In this document: positions 50,301 through 63,432 of the stretch, piece by piece | Numbering within the stretch: the first letter of the stretch is position 1 | How the letters are laid out: each line of letters opens with the position of its first letter | NCBI GenBank assembly: GCA_003344405.1 | Contig: NOWV01000002.1 | Coordinates: 1,364,001 to 1,428,000, forward strand | Source of the DNA: Trichoplax sp. H2 | Taxonomy: Eukaryota > Placozoa > Uniplacotomia > Trichoplacea | Reading direction: 5' to 3' | Length of the DNA: 64,000 bases | Notes under the pieces: model-generated | The model's database searches: none | Seen by the model: only the letters and a program-made list of their open reading frames with translations | What the model was told of the DNA's origin: nothing | Position numbers and translations under genes: made by a program

Positions 50301-52593
50301 ATGTATATTAATTTATTTTTGATACTGTTAATATTGCGACTTACAGAAATTGGTAGTATTAAATTTTGCTTAGATAATAGATGGTATCTAAGGGTGCGAT
50401 AATCAACGCGTGGAATGATCCTGAATTTATAAACTGATATCAATAATATGTAAATTTAAAATGACTTTAATTTAATGTTGCAATATTTATCAATTAGGAA
50501 CCTCCATTTGTCATGATAGATGATGAAACAGGGAAACCTGTAGGAGTTATGATCGAATTACTGAAAAAGTTAAGTTTGGAATTAGGCTTTACGTACACAA
50601 TAGAGTACCAAGATGATGGTCAATATGGAAGAACAAATTTGACTGCTGATGGCTTACGAGGGACTCATATGATCGGTAAAATAGTACGAAGAGTAAGTTA
50701 AAAGCCTGAAATTAACTATATTTAGTGCTATAGCGATAGCTATCGTTCGGAATATTCTAGCTGCTAGTGCCGTTCGTAGAGATCTTTGATCGTATAGGAA
50801 TTCACTATGATAACTTAAAATGACGTTACCCTATATAGACTGGGAATGCTATATAAGCTATGTTTTATTCCAATAGTAATAAAAATTATGTCACTTAGGA
50901 AGTGGATCTTGCGCTTGTACCATTATCGATTACTGCAGAACTACAAGAACACATGGATTTTACAGTATCTGTTATGGAAAAAGGCATAAAAATATTACTT
51001 AATAAACCAAAATATCAGCCAATATCGATTGATCAATGTTTTACTCCCTTAAAGCCAATGGTTTGGTTCATGATCGCGGCCGCGTTGCTGTTAGTATCTG
51101 TAACAGTTACTTTTCAACATTATTTTAACCCGGCCGAATATACGAATCAACATTTAGATTCATTAATACCTGCAAGCTTTGACTATAGCCATCTACCCCC
51201 TGAAGAAGTCATTCACCAATGGGAAGATAGTTCTAAAGAAGTTTTACAAGCTTTAAACCTTGTCAATAGTATTTGGAATTCACTGGCTGCATTTTTACAA
51301 CAAGGAAGCGACGTTACACCAAGGTCTTTTCCGTCACGATTAGTTACAGCAGTATGGTGGCTATCATGCACCATTATTATATCCACTTATACGGCCAATT
51401 TAGCAGCATTTCTGACGATCAATAGACTAACTCCAGGTGAATATTTGATTGCAGTAATGGCGCAAACACCTGCATATATATATATCCACAATTAAAATTT
51501 TTTTTTTAATTCATTATATTAATTCATTGCTTAAATTAATTGCTCTGATAGATACATGATAGTTGTAGTAAGTAATCACTTTAAATATCGAGCTATCTAG
51601 GTTAAGTATTCTACCTATATAGCTATTGAAATTAGAATAAAGGCTTCCATTAGCAATAAATTTGATACCATAGGGTAATCCTGTATGTGGAAATACACGT
51701 GAAAATGGCATAAACTAAAAAATAAATTTTTATTAAAATTTCTCGTTATTTTAAATTAATAGCGTTCTTTATCTTTGTTTTAGAAATTACCTCTTTAGTA
51801 CAATTGTCTCAGCAGTACACAATAAAATATGGCGTCCTTAAAGAAGGAAGCACTAACAACTATTTTAACACATTAAAGAGCTCGCCTTATGCCGATATGA
51901 AACCATACCTTCACTTGTTTAATAATATTACTGAGGGAATCAAGGCTGTTAAGCACGGTAAATTTGCTTTTATAGCTGATTCAACTATATTAAGCTATCA
52001 TGTCGCTCGAGATTGTTCGATCATGACTGTTGGTGCAGAAGCTCTTATCGTGGGTCATGGTTTGGGTTTACCGCTTAATTCACCTTATACCAAGCAACTA
52101 TCAGAAGCTATATTAAAGCTTCGAATGAATGGTTTTATAAAAGATAAATTAAAGATCTGGCTCAAGTATGATCATTTGTACATGTAGCCGCTAGTGAATT
52201 TAAGTAGTTTAAATTCTGTAGTAATTTTGCATTTTTATTAAGTACCATAAAATTGCTTAGACATATCTTTACTTTCGAGAGAATATACATATACTAGTTG
52301 ATATTTTTTCATATTAATGTAAATTCTTACAGATATATGCGAGCTGTGCTTTTAGCTAATAAAATTTAATGTTATCTAGGAACCGGTCTAACCCAAAATT
52401 ATGTCTTTCACCTAATTCGAACTCAAATTCTGGTTTCCAGACTATCGGGGTGGAACATTTGGCAGGTGTTTTTTTGCTAATTGGTAGTACAATCGTCGTG
52501 AGCTTTGCTATTTTAATGACGCAGTGGGTGTTCGTAGCTTACCAAGACGGCAAAAAAATTGCGCATCATAATAGGCAACAAATGGTGAGTTAG
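47364..52593 (+). CDS. ionotropic glutamate receptor, AMPA/kainate-like (copy 2), ligand Arg replaced
   Basis: Paralogue of the preceding gene, predicted 874 aa. Exons: 47364-47451, 47972-48124, 48311-48577, 48721-48858, 49082-49206, 49392-49505, 49633-49794, 49932-50051, 50170-50298, 50498-50692, 50899-51436, 51784-52165, 52380-52593. All intron positions and phases match copy 1; seven exons have identical lengths. The domain order is the same. The S1 motif reads PLSITAELQEHMDF, so Leu512 stands where copy 1 has Arg517 and nearly all iGluRs have Arg. In S2 the Ser-Thr pair (699-700) and the acidic residue (Asp742, IADST) are kept. The pore is FLQQGSDVTPRS with Gln631 and Asp635, as in AMPA receptors. 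The gate is TYTANLAAF; M4 is HLAGVFLLIGSTIVVSFAIL. The channel parts look intact, so it is not an obvious pseudogene. Altered ligand choice, ligand-independent gating or an obligate-partner role are possible inferences. Confidence 0.94.
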
Positions 52594-53726
52594 TGTAATT
52601 ATTGAAAAATGATATGTGATCGGTGTATTTTTGATTATATAGGACTAGTGTACCCAAGCGTATATAAATACCGCTGAAGATGTCTAGTGCACCCATCGCT
52701 CAATTTGCTTGTGTACCTTACTTGTACTTTTTTACTAATAATATCTACTGTAATATGCACATACACACAAACACACACACAAAATCTCTTTATATAATAT
52801 AGATACCAGGTGCTTATGATTTGATATTACCAATATCATAATTGAAAAATATACCATAGTAATTATCATTATACTAGTAAAATGCGATTGCAGTTGTCTT
52901 GAATGAAATGTTGATTAAATTAGCGATGTAATATAGCTTATGCTGTAATATATGAGTATCTGTGTTTAACATTTGCTCTACAATGGTTTTAGAATTTTAA
53001 ATACGTCTATCAAGCTCTTTATGGACGATTACATCTTATAATTAAGATCTTAAAATTACGATATATCCATCATGGTGGCATTTTACGAAGTGAGAGTAAT
53101 GGAATAAAAGTCTAAGAGGAATATCATTATTCATATCATTTGCGCTGTTATGCAACAGAATTCGATATTTGAGTCTCAATTGATGAAAGATTAGATGAAG
53201 TGAAAGTCAATATTAGAAACTAAAACATAGATCAAATGATTACGATAATTCACATATGCAGAATGTTATAAATAAAATAAAAAATTAAGAGGATCAATAT
53301 TCTTCTAGAAAACTAAATTGTCAATAAATTCACTTCTATTCATAGTAATTTATTATAGATCGTGAAGCAATGATGTAGGCAATTTTTTACTGATAAGCTG
53401 CAAACAAATTTATTGCTAAAGAAGTCTTATAATAGCAGTTAGCTTGATTTAAAAGTAATATAATACAAAATATATTAATAATTAATCGCTATTTCTAAAG
53501 AATACCATAATACCGTTGCAAGACACAAAGATTATTGATTTATAGTATGTCAAAGCTATGCTCCTTTTATTATGTGATAGAGCAAATAATTGATGCATAT
53601 TTAGTTTTAAAGATATTCAAATATTTGATTAAATACTATGCTTCTAGTCTACAGTTGCTGCCAACGTATGGATTACTTTGTAGCTATTTACAATGATGTT
53701 CTACATTTAGCAGAATTAAAATGGAT
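52594..53726. other. intergenic between receptor copy 2 and POC5
   Basis: AT-rich 3' flanks of two convergent genes. A short CA-rich microsatellite lies near 52760-52782. No gene seen. Confidence 0.5.
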
Positions 53727-56118
53727 TTATTCAACAACTTTGATCAAATGAGCTGATTTACTAATAGCTCCAGCTGTTTTTCTACTCTTACTATCGAGGG
53801 CCTTTTTAGATACAGCTGAACGTTTTTTGGATAATACGTCGCCATGTGGTGTAAGTATACTGTCACTATGGCGTTCAACCTTAACTTTCGCTGCTGGGTT
53901 TGGTAGTTGATTTCGCGTCGCTAACGCAGCTTTTATCGTCGCTTTATTCTGGTTGTTAGTTTCTTTACTACGGTTATTTAAGTCAGTCACTAAATGTGGT
54001 TGCGCTGGCACATCGTTTGGTTGATGTATTTGCAAAGTCCGATTCTGTGTCCATTGTGAGACACTGTCCATGAACTCTTTGCTTATAGCTATACCAGGTT
54101 GAACATTATCACGATCAGGAGAAGCTTCTTCTTCTGAAGCCATAGCTGCTTCTTGGAACATGGTCATTGCCTCTAAATTTAATGCACAAACGCCACGCAT
54201 AAAAGCTTTTTTCATCGTTTCTTCATAATGTTGTCTTTCCTTTTGCATTCGAGCAATTTCAGCTCTAGAGTCTTCATATTTCCTAGATAGCTAAAATAAA
54301 TAAATGTAATATTGAAAAATTTGACGTGAAATCTCTTTTTACTTGCGATACATCTGCATGATTGATAAAATCAGGCTACATCGATGGACATTGGTCTTAC
54401 TGCGGCTAACTTTTGTTCATATTCTTCTGTTAAAGCCATACATACTTCTTGTGCCCTAGCCTGTCGATTACATTAGTATTGAATTTATAAATGAACGATG
54501 TATTTGAATATGGCGATGATTTATTAACAATATAAATACTGAGATCTACTTCAGTTATAAGTACCTGGCAAGACTTTTCTACTCGCTGTCTCCATTTAGC
54601 TTCTACAACTCCATGCCATGCAACCCATGCACGTCCCGCGATAGTTCGACGATAATGTTTAGTAGCTAACTTAGTAGCAAATGCTTCGCGCTTTTTATCA
54701 AATAAGTGCAATTTCCATTTGCAAAATTGTTGAGATAATGCTAAGCGTTCACGCTGTGAAATGAGAGAAAGGAAATTGTTTTAATAGATATTTATTTTTG
54801 CGGTGATAGTTCTATGTACGATCTATACTTATAGTGTCTACTACATATTCTTTGATTGCTGAAGTCATGCCACAATTTGATAAATTTTACTAAGGCTATA
54901 ATTTTTATTCTTACTGACCTGTTTCTCTAATGCCTTGGTTAGATCGGATACAACACAGTCTTTTCTCTGTATTGAGTGTTCGTATGTGGATAATAATTCT
55001 TTTAAACTTTCAATCTCGCTGTTATATTTTTCTATTTCAATCACATGTCTGTTTGTAATTCAGATTATTATATTAGTTAACTTTAACTAGAGAAATTATT
55101 TTATACTTAATTGTACGATTAAACTACGTATCATGAACGTTATATACCTTTCTTTTTCCTCTTTGATCAACTCTTTATACTTACTTATAAGTCCTAGTTT
55201 AGATTGAGTGAATTCAGCCTGGAAAGATAGGTAAAAATCTTAGAATTTACTAGATAGACTTAATGAAATATGCTCTAGCTTAAATGATTTATAAGATCAG
55301 TATGATAGCCTATTAATATTCGTACCAATATATTTCTTTTAAAGTCAAGACTCCAAGAATTCATTTGATTTTCTAATCTAGCTAAATCTGCATCAATTGA
55401 TGGTGATTGCGCTTGACTTAGATTAGATAGTATCGAATTCTGACTATTTTCGCTATCTTCATCGCTGATTACTGTGACGAAACTCTTTTTAACACGTAAA
55501 TTTTGTTCTAGAAGCAATAGAAATAATATTCCTCAGGCTTACATTCTTCGCAAATGTTATTGACAATTTCTTGTATGTTGCTATCGATCCATTTTTTAAA
55601 TGGGGTAATTTTAAAATAAGCTTGATTTTTACCCTCGTCTTCATCTTCAGGATCTACGAAGTGGCGAATAACAGTTTCTTTTGGTGATGTATGATACCGT
55701 ATATTTGTCATCTTTTCTGCAAGATTACTCTTGTCTTCTTGCTTATCATCGCTAGCCAATAAAAATTATGTGGTTAATCATCACTTGAACATAATATCTA
55801 CCATTCATTTATCATAGGGTAAAACTGCATTGCCACGATAATAATTGAAATCGTACAGCATATAACAAATTACTACGGAGTAGAGATGATAAACTTGTTG
55901 ATATTTGAATATACAAAAAGACAGCTAGTATCCTATCTAGCATACATTAATCCGTTGCTTTTATGAACTAACGGTACATTAGGGGTAACAACAGCATAGC
56001 GCAATAGTTCATCATATTCTTCTTGTAAGCGCGAAGAAACAGAACTTCCAGCACTATCTTCTGGTAGTAGAACGCTAGAAGATAGTTCATCGCTGCTATT
56101 TCCATCGGCAGCAGCCAT
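53727..56118 (-). CDS. POC5: centriolar protein POC5
   Basis: Centrin-binding coiled-coil protein of the centriole lumen, needed for full-length centrioles and cilia in species where it was studied. Exons in transcript order: 56118-55946, 55751-55543, 55471-55326, 55218-55148, 55048-54919, 54753-54565, 54460-54401, 54290-53727; phases agree and give 513 aa. The N-terminus [18 protein letters not shown] and VVTPNVP matches the vertebrate protein closely, as do the central helices ([46 protein letters not shown]) with Trp-containing motifs expected to bind centrin. Near the C-terminus come [17 protein letters not shown] and the final HLIKVVE. The second intron is only about 71 bp; it is required because reading through meets a stop. 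Human POC5 is somewhat longer. A normal single-copy gene. Confidence 0.95.
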
Positions 56119-56260
56119 ATTTGAATCATTTAAACTTTAACGATTGGCCCAAGCTAAGTCAACCGTTGCTATAGTATTTAGGTACTTAGTCACGTGTCTT
56201 AAGCCTAGTTAATTACCCGCGCAAAGTTCTCATCTATTGTTTATTTATACTGTACAAGTT

Positions 56261-57282
56261 GGAGGATTACCTTGAGCTTTAGAATAGGAATAGAAATATT
56301 GGCATTATTTAGTGCTATATGATGCCTTATACTATAATTATACTCGATTTAAGGTGTATCTTGGCACTTTCTTGCCTCCGTATTCGTTAACGAAGTATCA
56401 AAAAATTGCTATATAGCTGCGATATAATTAGTATATTGCGGTAAAAACTAAATGTTCTAAGTACTACAATTTTATAAAAGTATTTGTAGCGGCCTATATG
56501 GTTAGAATAAGTTTTACTAATAGGATTATCTTAAGCTTTAAAATAGGAACATTGGCATTGTTTAGTACTATATAAAACTTTATACTATGACTGTACTCGA
56601 TTCAGTACGTATCTGGATACTTTCTTGCCTCCGTACTCGTTCAAGAAGAATTAGCAAATTGCTATATAGCTGCGATATGATATATTGCGGCGATAACTAA
56701 ATGTTCTGAGTACTATAATGCTATAAAAGTATTCGCTACAGCCTATATAGTTAGAATAAGTTTTACGAATAGGAGGATTTTAGAACTTTAAAACGGGAAT
56801 ATTGGTTTCGTTTGGTACTATATAATACTTTACTTTATACTGTGACTATACTCGATTCAGTGCGTATCTGGATACTTCCTTGCCTCCGTACTCTTTAAAG
56901 AAGTATTGGCAAATTGCTAAACAATTGGGATATAATCTATCATGGTAATATCTAAATGTTCTAAGCACTACAACGTTGTAAAGTATTCGTCACGGCTTAT
57001 ACAGTTAGAATATGTTTTACGAATTGGAGAATATTTTGAGCTTTAGAATAGAAATATTGGCATTGTTTTGTGCTACATGACACTTTATAATTTAACCACA
57101 CTCGATTTAGTGTGTATCTAGACACTTACTTCCCTCTGTACTCATTAAAAAGTAATAAAAAATAGCCATACAACTGAGATACAATGTATCGCAGCAATAA
57201 CCAAATGTTCTTAGTATTAAATTGCTATAAGAATATTCGTTGCAAGCTATACAGTTAGAAAAGTTGTATAATGTACTCGTAA
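56261..57282. repeat. degenerate tandem array, four units of about 254 bp
   Basis: Units begin near 56261, 56521, 56770 and 57024 with GGAGGATTA-like sequence followed by GAGCTTTAGAATAGGAAT, and end with GTTAGAATAAGTTTTAC-like sequence. Inside each, TTTCTTGCCTCCGTACTC, TGCTATATAGCTGCGATAT and AACTAAATGTTCTAAGTACT recur in order. The units have diverged by many substitutions, so the array is old. No coding frame is shared between units. It lies between POC5 (5' end) and the STRA6-like gene (3' end). Confidence 0.88.
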
Positions 57283-58323
57283 GGTTAAATATTATGGGCA
57301 ACCCGAAATTTAGTAGTATTCCGAACTGTTAGAATATACAGTAAGTGTGATCGCATTCCTCAACGTTGAATATATGCATTAAAGCTAGGTTATTATTCTA
57401 GATTTTAATCTACCCTCAGGTTAGTTAGTGGTAGTGAAATAGTTGATCATATATATGATATCGTGCTTTTGCATAGTATAGGAGATATAAGGGCAGTACA
57501 TGTAAGTCTTAAATACGAATGTAGCAGCGAAGCTATCATGACAAATGCTAATATTCATGCCGAGTAGTAAAAGCAACAAATCACTTAAATGTAGGGCAGA
57601 ATGGACAACATTTTATGCAGAGGGTTGTACAATTTTGATTGAATAGTACCTGGTATTATTGATTCTTATCCTCGCTTTGATTAATTAGTAAAGTAATCGA
57701 TTAATTAAGCTAACTGTATCACGTAAATAACTAAGATGGTGACTGCCAAAGCTTAGAGCTATTACAGATTGTGCGGTGCAAGATAAGGATCGCACCCTAT
57801 CTTGAGTACTATAATCTATCCCACTAATGTAGGGAAAGGTTAACAGTTTTTCCAGTAGCTTTAAACATGAATATAGCAGCTATATTGTCTTTCTTGACCG
57901 CAATTTTATTTCAGATTATTATCTATATTATTTGGTTCTACATTTGAGGTACTAAATAGTATTAGAACCTGTTAATATGTCTATTACAATACTCAATATG
58001 CTGAATAAAATTATGCCTTAAGTTATACGAACTTTACATGCGTATAACTATTCGTATTTATACTATTGATATTCGTGGCAATGAAATAGTCTTGTTTCAT
58101 TTTATCAATGAAATTTTTTCTTACTATTACTGTGAATCTTTACTAGCATGAGCATGCTATCTCTCCGTTCACATAATTTTTTAAACTCTAGGAATTATTT
58201 ACACTATGAACATCAAAACAATGTCTTATTAAACTTAAAACCTGATAATTTATTTTTTGTCTACATTAGTGAATAAAAGCGTACTATGAGCACTCATATT
58301 CTATTTCTAAGTAATAAATACCT
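57283..58323. other. intergenic, 3' flank of the STRA6-like gene
   Basis: AT-rich DNA without a recognised gene. It should contain the 3' untranslated region of the minus-strand gene that stops at 58324. Confidence 0.5.
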
Positions 58324-61300
58324 TTACAGCATATACACTACTTCATCCCGCTGCAGCTTTTCTCCGCTACTTATTTCTATATCAAGTGAATTATTATTCG
58401 ATATTTCATCACTAACATTACTAGGTTCTAGAACTGAGGTTTTGTGATCTAGCTCGATATCTTTGTTAGAGGTTTGGATAGTAACTGGTATTTCATCAGC
58501 CTTCTGGCCATGGTTTTGCTGCTGTTTGTCATCGTGCTTTTCTATTAAGACGGAACTATCAGGGGATGTTCTATAGTTTTCAATGCTGCTATGATCAATT
58601 TCGATTTTAGCGGAAGTCAAGTGTTCCTGTTCAGGGTTTTGATCGTCTAACTGATTAGCCTTATTTTTGTCTTCAGCAGAGCCTGCAAAATCCATTGCCT
58701 GTGGGTTGTTTATATTCATATTTTCTTTCTGTCCACTATCAATAGTATTGAAATTACTGGGATTAGCTTTCTCTAACAGAGAATTCACGGATAGTCGTTT
58801 TTTTCTCACGGCTGCTTTGCTATCTTCTTTCTTCTCTAATTCTTCTATTTCTTTTAATTCTTCTAAGTACTGAGTGCGTAATTTGCTCAAATATTTGTTA
58901 CGAATTAATCGTACTGCTAAATGCCAGTGATTAAAAGCCTTCTTATTTTGAATCTTATAATTGGATTGCTTTGGATTTTGCATGGAATATCTATCTTCTA
59001 TCTCCGTTGCTAGAGATTTTAGACGATACTTAATTTAATATTTTAATCATTTTTCTTACAAAATGATTGCAGTCTCACCTGAATGAGGAGTATCCATAGC
59101 AGCAACACATTGATCGAATTCCTTGTTTAGCAGAATTTCGCAAAATGTTATAAGGACTGGATGGCAATGAAGATGTTCAACATATAAAAATCCTAAATAG
59201 CTATTGAATCCTAAATTGATTTTAAAGTTGAACGTGAGACTATTAGCAAAAGATGTTTATATTTATTCGTAATTAAGGAGTTATTAACCTGAATCAAACA
59301 TCTGAAATGGCATCATCAATAAACTGTAGTCCATTCTTGGTAATAATATTAATCCAAGTATAGCTGCTTTGCCAATACGAAATAAGCAGGAAAATAGACC
59401 ACACATGACATTGTAGAAGAAAATAAAGTAGGCAAAGTTATGGAAAAGTCGCCTACAGAAAAGAGCGATTGATTATATGATGAGAATTCACAAATATGCT
59501 CTTTTTGGCCAAAAATTGAGATTGGAAATGAAGTACCTGTTGTTTATACCATATGCTTTACCATATTCTAGGCTTAAGGCGTACTTACTAACCAAAAGCT
59601 GACTGAAGCTGACAATAAGCGCACAAGAAGCAATTGGTCTGTTTATAAATTTGTGAAATGAAAGTTAGCAATCGTTTTAGTAAGATTAGTAACGATATTG
59701 CTCTAATGATAATTAATAAGGTAATGAATTCTTTGCCTAACATTACAAATTCGAGAAACCAAGTACTAGCAGTTCCCGCCAATGGATGAATGATGCAATA
59801 AATGACAAACATGATTGTAAGGAAAATAATTATTTGGATGATGGCGAATGCTAAAGATGTATAAAGTAAATTTTAGTCTTCCAACCTTATCGTATCGTGA
59901 TTATAAAAAAATTATAGATCAACAATATTTACCCCATATCATATAGGAAATTTGATAGCCACAGTAGCAAATACTTGATCTCTAAACGATCGTAATATAA
60001 AAGTTACAGACTTAAATGCTATTATTAGATAAAGAATAAATCGGAATATAAATATTGTAGACTTCAATTCTATTTACTAGACAAGAAATTAATCAATAAG
60101 CGATGTTGAATGTAGAAAGATGTCATAAACTTACAAGAATACTGCCGAAAGAAGTAAAAGTGTCTACTGGAAGCATTGTTTTATCACCTCGATATAATTT
60201 CAGTTTATTCGTTCTGTTTGAAGTATAAAAATTAAATGTGAACATAAAAAGCGCTCACAAATTATGAATAGCAATAGTCAGTTTTAATTCTTAAAGAAAA
60301 GGACGTATTACAATAGTTTCAGTGTCAAATATTAATATTTTTCATAGCTATAATTTCAAATTGACTTTTACAGTATTCTGTATATGGAGGATATTACTTT
60401 ACCTGTAGCGTATAAACATGGAAATCAAATAAATAGTATTTAAACAGCAGGACAGAATAATCCCTACTATCCATGCATCTATATTTAAAATAAATATGAT
60501 TTATATATAGTTAACGACTGGAAAGAATTATTAATTCATTAAATGTATACGTATAATAACTTAGCATCTTACGTTTGCCGTTATATACAAACTGTAGGCT
60601 GCTTGCGTCGGAGACATTAAGAAGCAGTCTTAGGCCACGTGCATTTCTTCGAACCCAAAGTTCCATGGAACCAAAAATATTTGTTGTTATGTAACTATAA
60701 ACCATTGTAAGCTGAATCATTTACAAAATGTTAGTTTTAATTATTTGCCTAAAAATTACGACAGTATTATCAGCAAGTAATACATCGTCTGATTAGAAAA
60801 ACTATCCAACCTCATAAAGAGCGATTGCAGTAACAACGAAAGTACAGATTATCTTGGGTGGATATTTGAAATCTATCATTAGTTGAAAGTATATTATATG
60901 TATTAATGCAAACATTTTCTAGCTCTATTTATCATCTTGAGTATACTAAATGCAGAAGAAATAATAATAGATTGCCGTAATATTATTCATTTCTAAACTG
61001 CAGCAATTGTAAACTAGACAAAGAGCAGTATAGATCAATTTTTCATCTGGATTAACTTACGTGGAATTGATTTATAAAGGAATCTATTGCAAAAAGTTTT
61101 TACGGAGTTAGGCTTCTGTATTTGTTCAGGTTCCTTATTACTAAATTAAATACATGAAGGCCGCATGCGGCAATTATGTAGTTTAATTATTTCAATATAA
61201 CGAGGTCTTCTCTGCAGTAATATTGAATTTAGGCGACATAGAAGTAATGGTATGATTATGATTAGCACTGCTATAAAATTACCTTTTTCGATTACTAAAC

Positions 61301-63432
61301 AAGTGTTTAACATGCTTATACTGAAACTTTTGTAGTAAAATAGGTGGATAGGGCTCCTTATAAGAAGTATTAAGCAAGAATAATTTTAAAATATTTGTTC
61401 ATTACGAGCTCACGTTTACTAAATCTGAATAATTAAACTTTATCAGACTAGCACTCTAAACCTAGCTTTGACTATAATAGTAGGAAATTAATTAGATAAT
61501 TCAGGCTTTCTACCGAATTGCTTTGCTTTCTTTTACTTCGGGCATAAATTTCAATACCCAATAAATATCCAAAGCGACATTGCAGCCATGTCAAGCATAT
61601 AAAAATTGGCACATTGAACAGTATATTCGAGTAATCTCCTAGAAACTATACGAATATATGCAAATTACAGCCGTTAAAAATTGTAAAAAAAAGGTGTAAT
61701 CATCACAGTATTCGCTGAGAAATGTAACGTTGGAATGAATTATACACTATAGATAATTATATATAATCTGCTGCTTTAGCTTGGGATTACCTTAAATGAT
61801 GGGCATTCGTATACAGCTATTACATGGAAGGTAAATCTGCATTATATCAATCGAAAAGTGATAATTAGTAAATTGATTTATTTAAATCAATATCAGTCTT
61901 AATAAGAATATTGATAGACGGATATGTAAACTATTTAAGGAGCTAGATAACATGATATGCTATCATTACATTTGAGTGTTGTAAGCGAAGCCCAGAAAGG
62001 ATCCTAACAATCGAAAATCCGTCGTTAAACAGGCAAAAAGTGGATAATAAATTAGGGTAGCGCGGATGACCACAAAGATACCAATTAAGACTATAAGGCA
62101 TCCAAAGATGTTGTCATTAGAATTATCATGCCTTGATTATGACGATTAATTCGGTATCATTGCTAATAGTACAGTAGTCTGCTGTTGTGCTATCTATGTA
62201 AATAACAAGCTTACATAATTTAAATGCCATGAAATAGAAGCTACTGCATTTGATTTAAATCTGAGTTATACCTGAGACCCAACGACTTGGATGAAATGTT
62301 TGATTACTGAAGAGTGTTAATATTGCTGTTGTGGATACGCCGAAAGCCATCGCGTAGCCGAAGCGATTTTTACCTACTTCCAGTAAGTTTACTGGACTTC
62401 AATGTAGAAAAGTTTTCATCAGTCTTATAACTCATATATAGGCTAAAAAACTTTACAGAACGATAAATTAACATGGAACGGACATATTTTAAGTTAAGGA
62501 TTTTTCCCACATTATCATCACGAACGTACTATATCAAACCAGGATAACCATGACAATATTTTCTCATATATTTTCTCTTATGCAACAAGGTTAGAACAAG
62601 GACAATTGAAGCCTGTAAACGAAATTATAAAGGGCCAGAAAGTATTATAACACACTAGTTTATTCAAATTTTTAGATAGAGTACAAGTATATTAAATATT
62701 TAAAAATATCTAATTGATAAATATTAAAGATAAAAACATTGATAACAATAGTAGATTAAAATTGTTTCGCTGCTGTTTCTAAGACTAGTACATTTAGAGG
62801 GTCATGGATGCAGAGAGATATTTGATATTTTAGACGTTAAGAATAGATGTTTAATTGATATCAAGAGAGTATTTATAAATATATTAACTATTACGATGTT
62901 GCTTATCCAGAGGGCATAATCAGATATGATCCCTGAAGAAAGTGCTAATAACCATCACTATCAAACGGTTATTGAGATTATTGTTGATGCCAAAAATTTA
63001 GAATATCAATCAGCTCATAAGAATTGCTTTACTAGAATTTAATCATCAATGAACTTAAAAATAGTGCCGAATTTATTTCAAGCTGATTATACACTTTGAT
63101 ATAGGTTTTAAACCATTCATTACAATATAATTATTTGATTGATCTGTCATTTAAATGCTATAGTAGTACTAGGCCTGTGGATAAAATTATGCCTTCAAAA
63201 TATCCCTTATAAATCGTTCAAGTAATTGCTACATTTTTATTTTAAATATATCTTTCGTAAAAATTCCTAGTATTAGTCTTTAGAGTAAGAGAAAAACTGT
63301 AGTAGTCTAAATTTAGTAGATCATTACATTTCTAATTTATTATACATTCTACTTCAACTTACCGCTACTGTAGTTTGCGCTGATATTATCACGGTGTCAT
63401 TGAGATAATCGCTACACGTGAAGTTCGATGAA
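58324..63432 (-). CDS. STRA6-like multipass receptor (retinol/RBP receptor family), first exon not found
   Basis: Plasma-membrane protein of the STRA6/RBPR2 family, which in vertebrates takes retinol from retinol-binding protein. Exons supported, in transcript order: 63432-63363 (SSNFTCSDYLNDTV), 62612-62549 (first span, then HKRKYMRKYCH), 62391-62272 (VNLLEVGKNRFGYAMAFG), 62090-61970 (RATLIYYPLFACLTTDF), 61270-61154 (VLIIIIPLLLCRLN), 60872-60811 (start uncertain; FKYPPKIICTFVVTAIALYE), 60711-60573, 60463-60403, 60213-60135, 59981-59933, 59850-59537 (one internal intron unresolved), 59452-59289 (FFYNVMCGL, LPRMDYSLL), 59210-59079 (YLGFLYVEHLHCHPVLITFC), 59009-58324 (NHWHLAVRLIRNKYLSKLR, long charged tail). 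Motif order matches human STRA6 as I remember it (NFL/VDFL, IYYPL, MDLSLL, HPAMTAFC, RARWGLAYTLLHNP). The C-terminal tail of about 190 residues is acidic, Ser/Asn-rich and longer than in the human protein. Between 61970 and 60872 the joins are not solved; a TAA interrupts one frame at 61146-61148. The ligand in this animal is unknown. Confidence 0.85.

Noticed and set aside
52508-52696. Minus-strand open frame of 62 codons
   Set aside because: Antisense to the M4-coding last exon of receptor copy 2.
58667-58873. Plus-strand open frame of 68 codons
   Set aside because: Antisense to the last exon of the STRA6-like gene.
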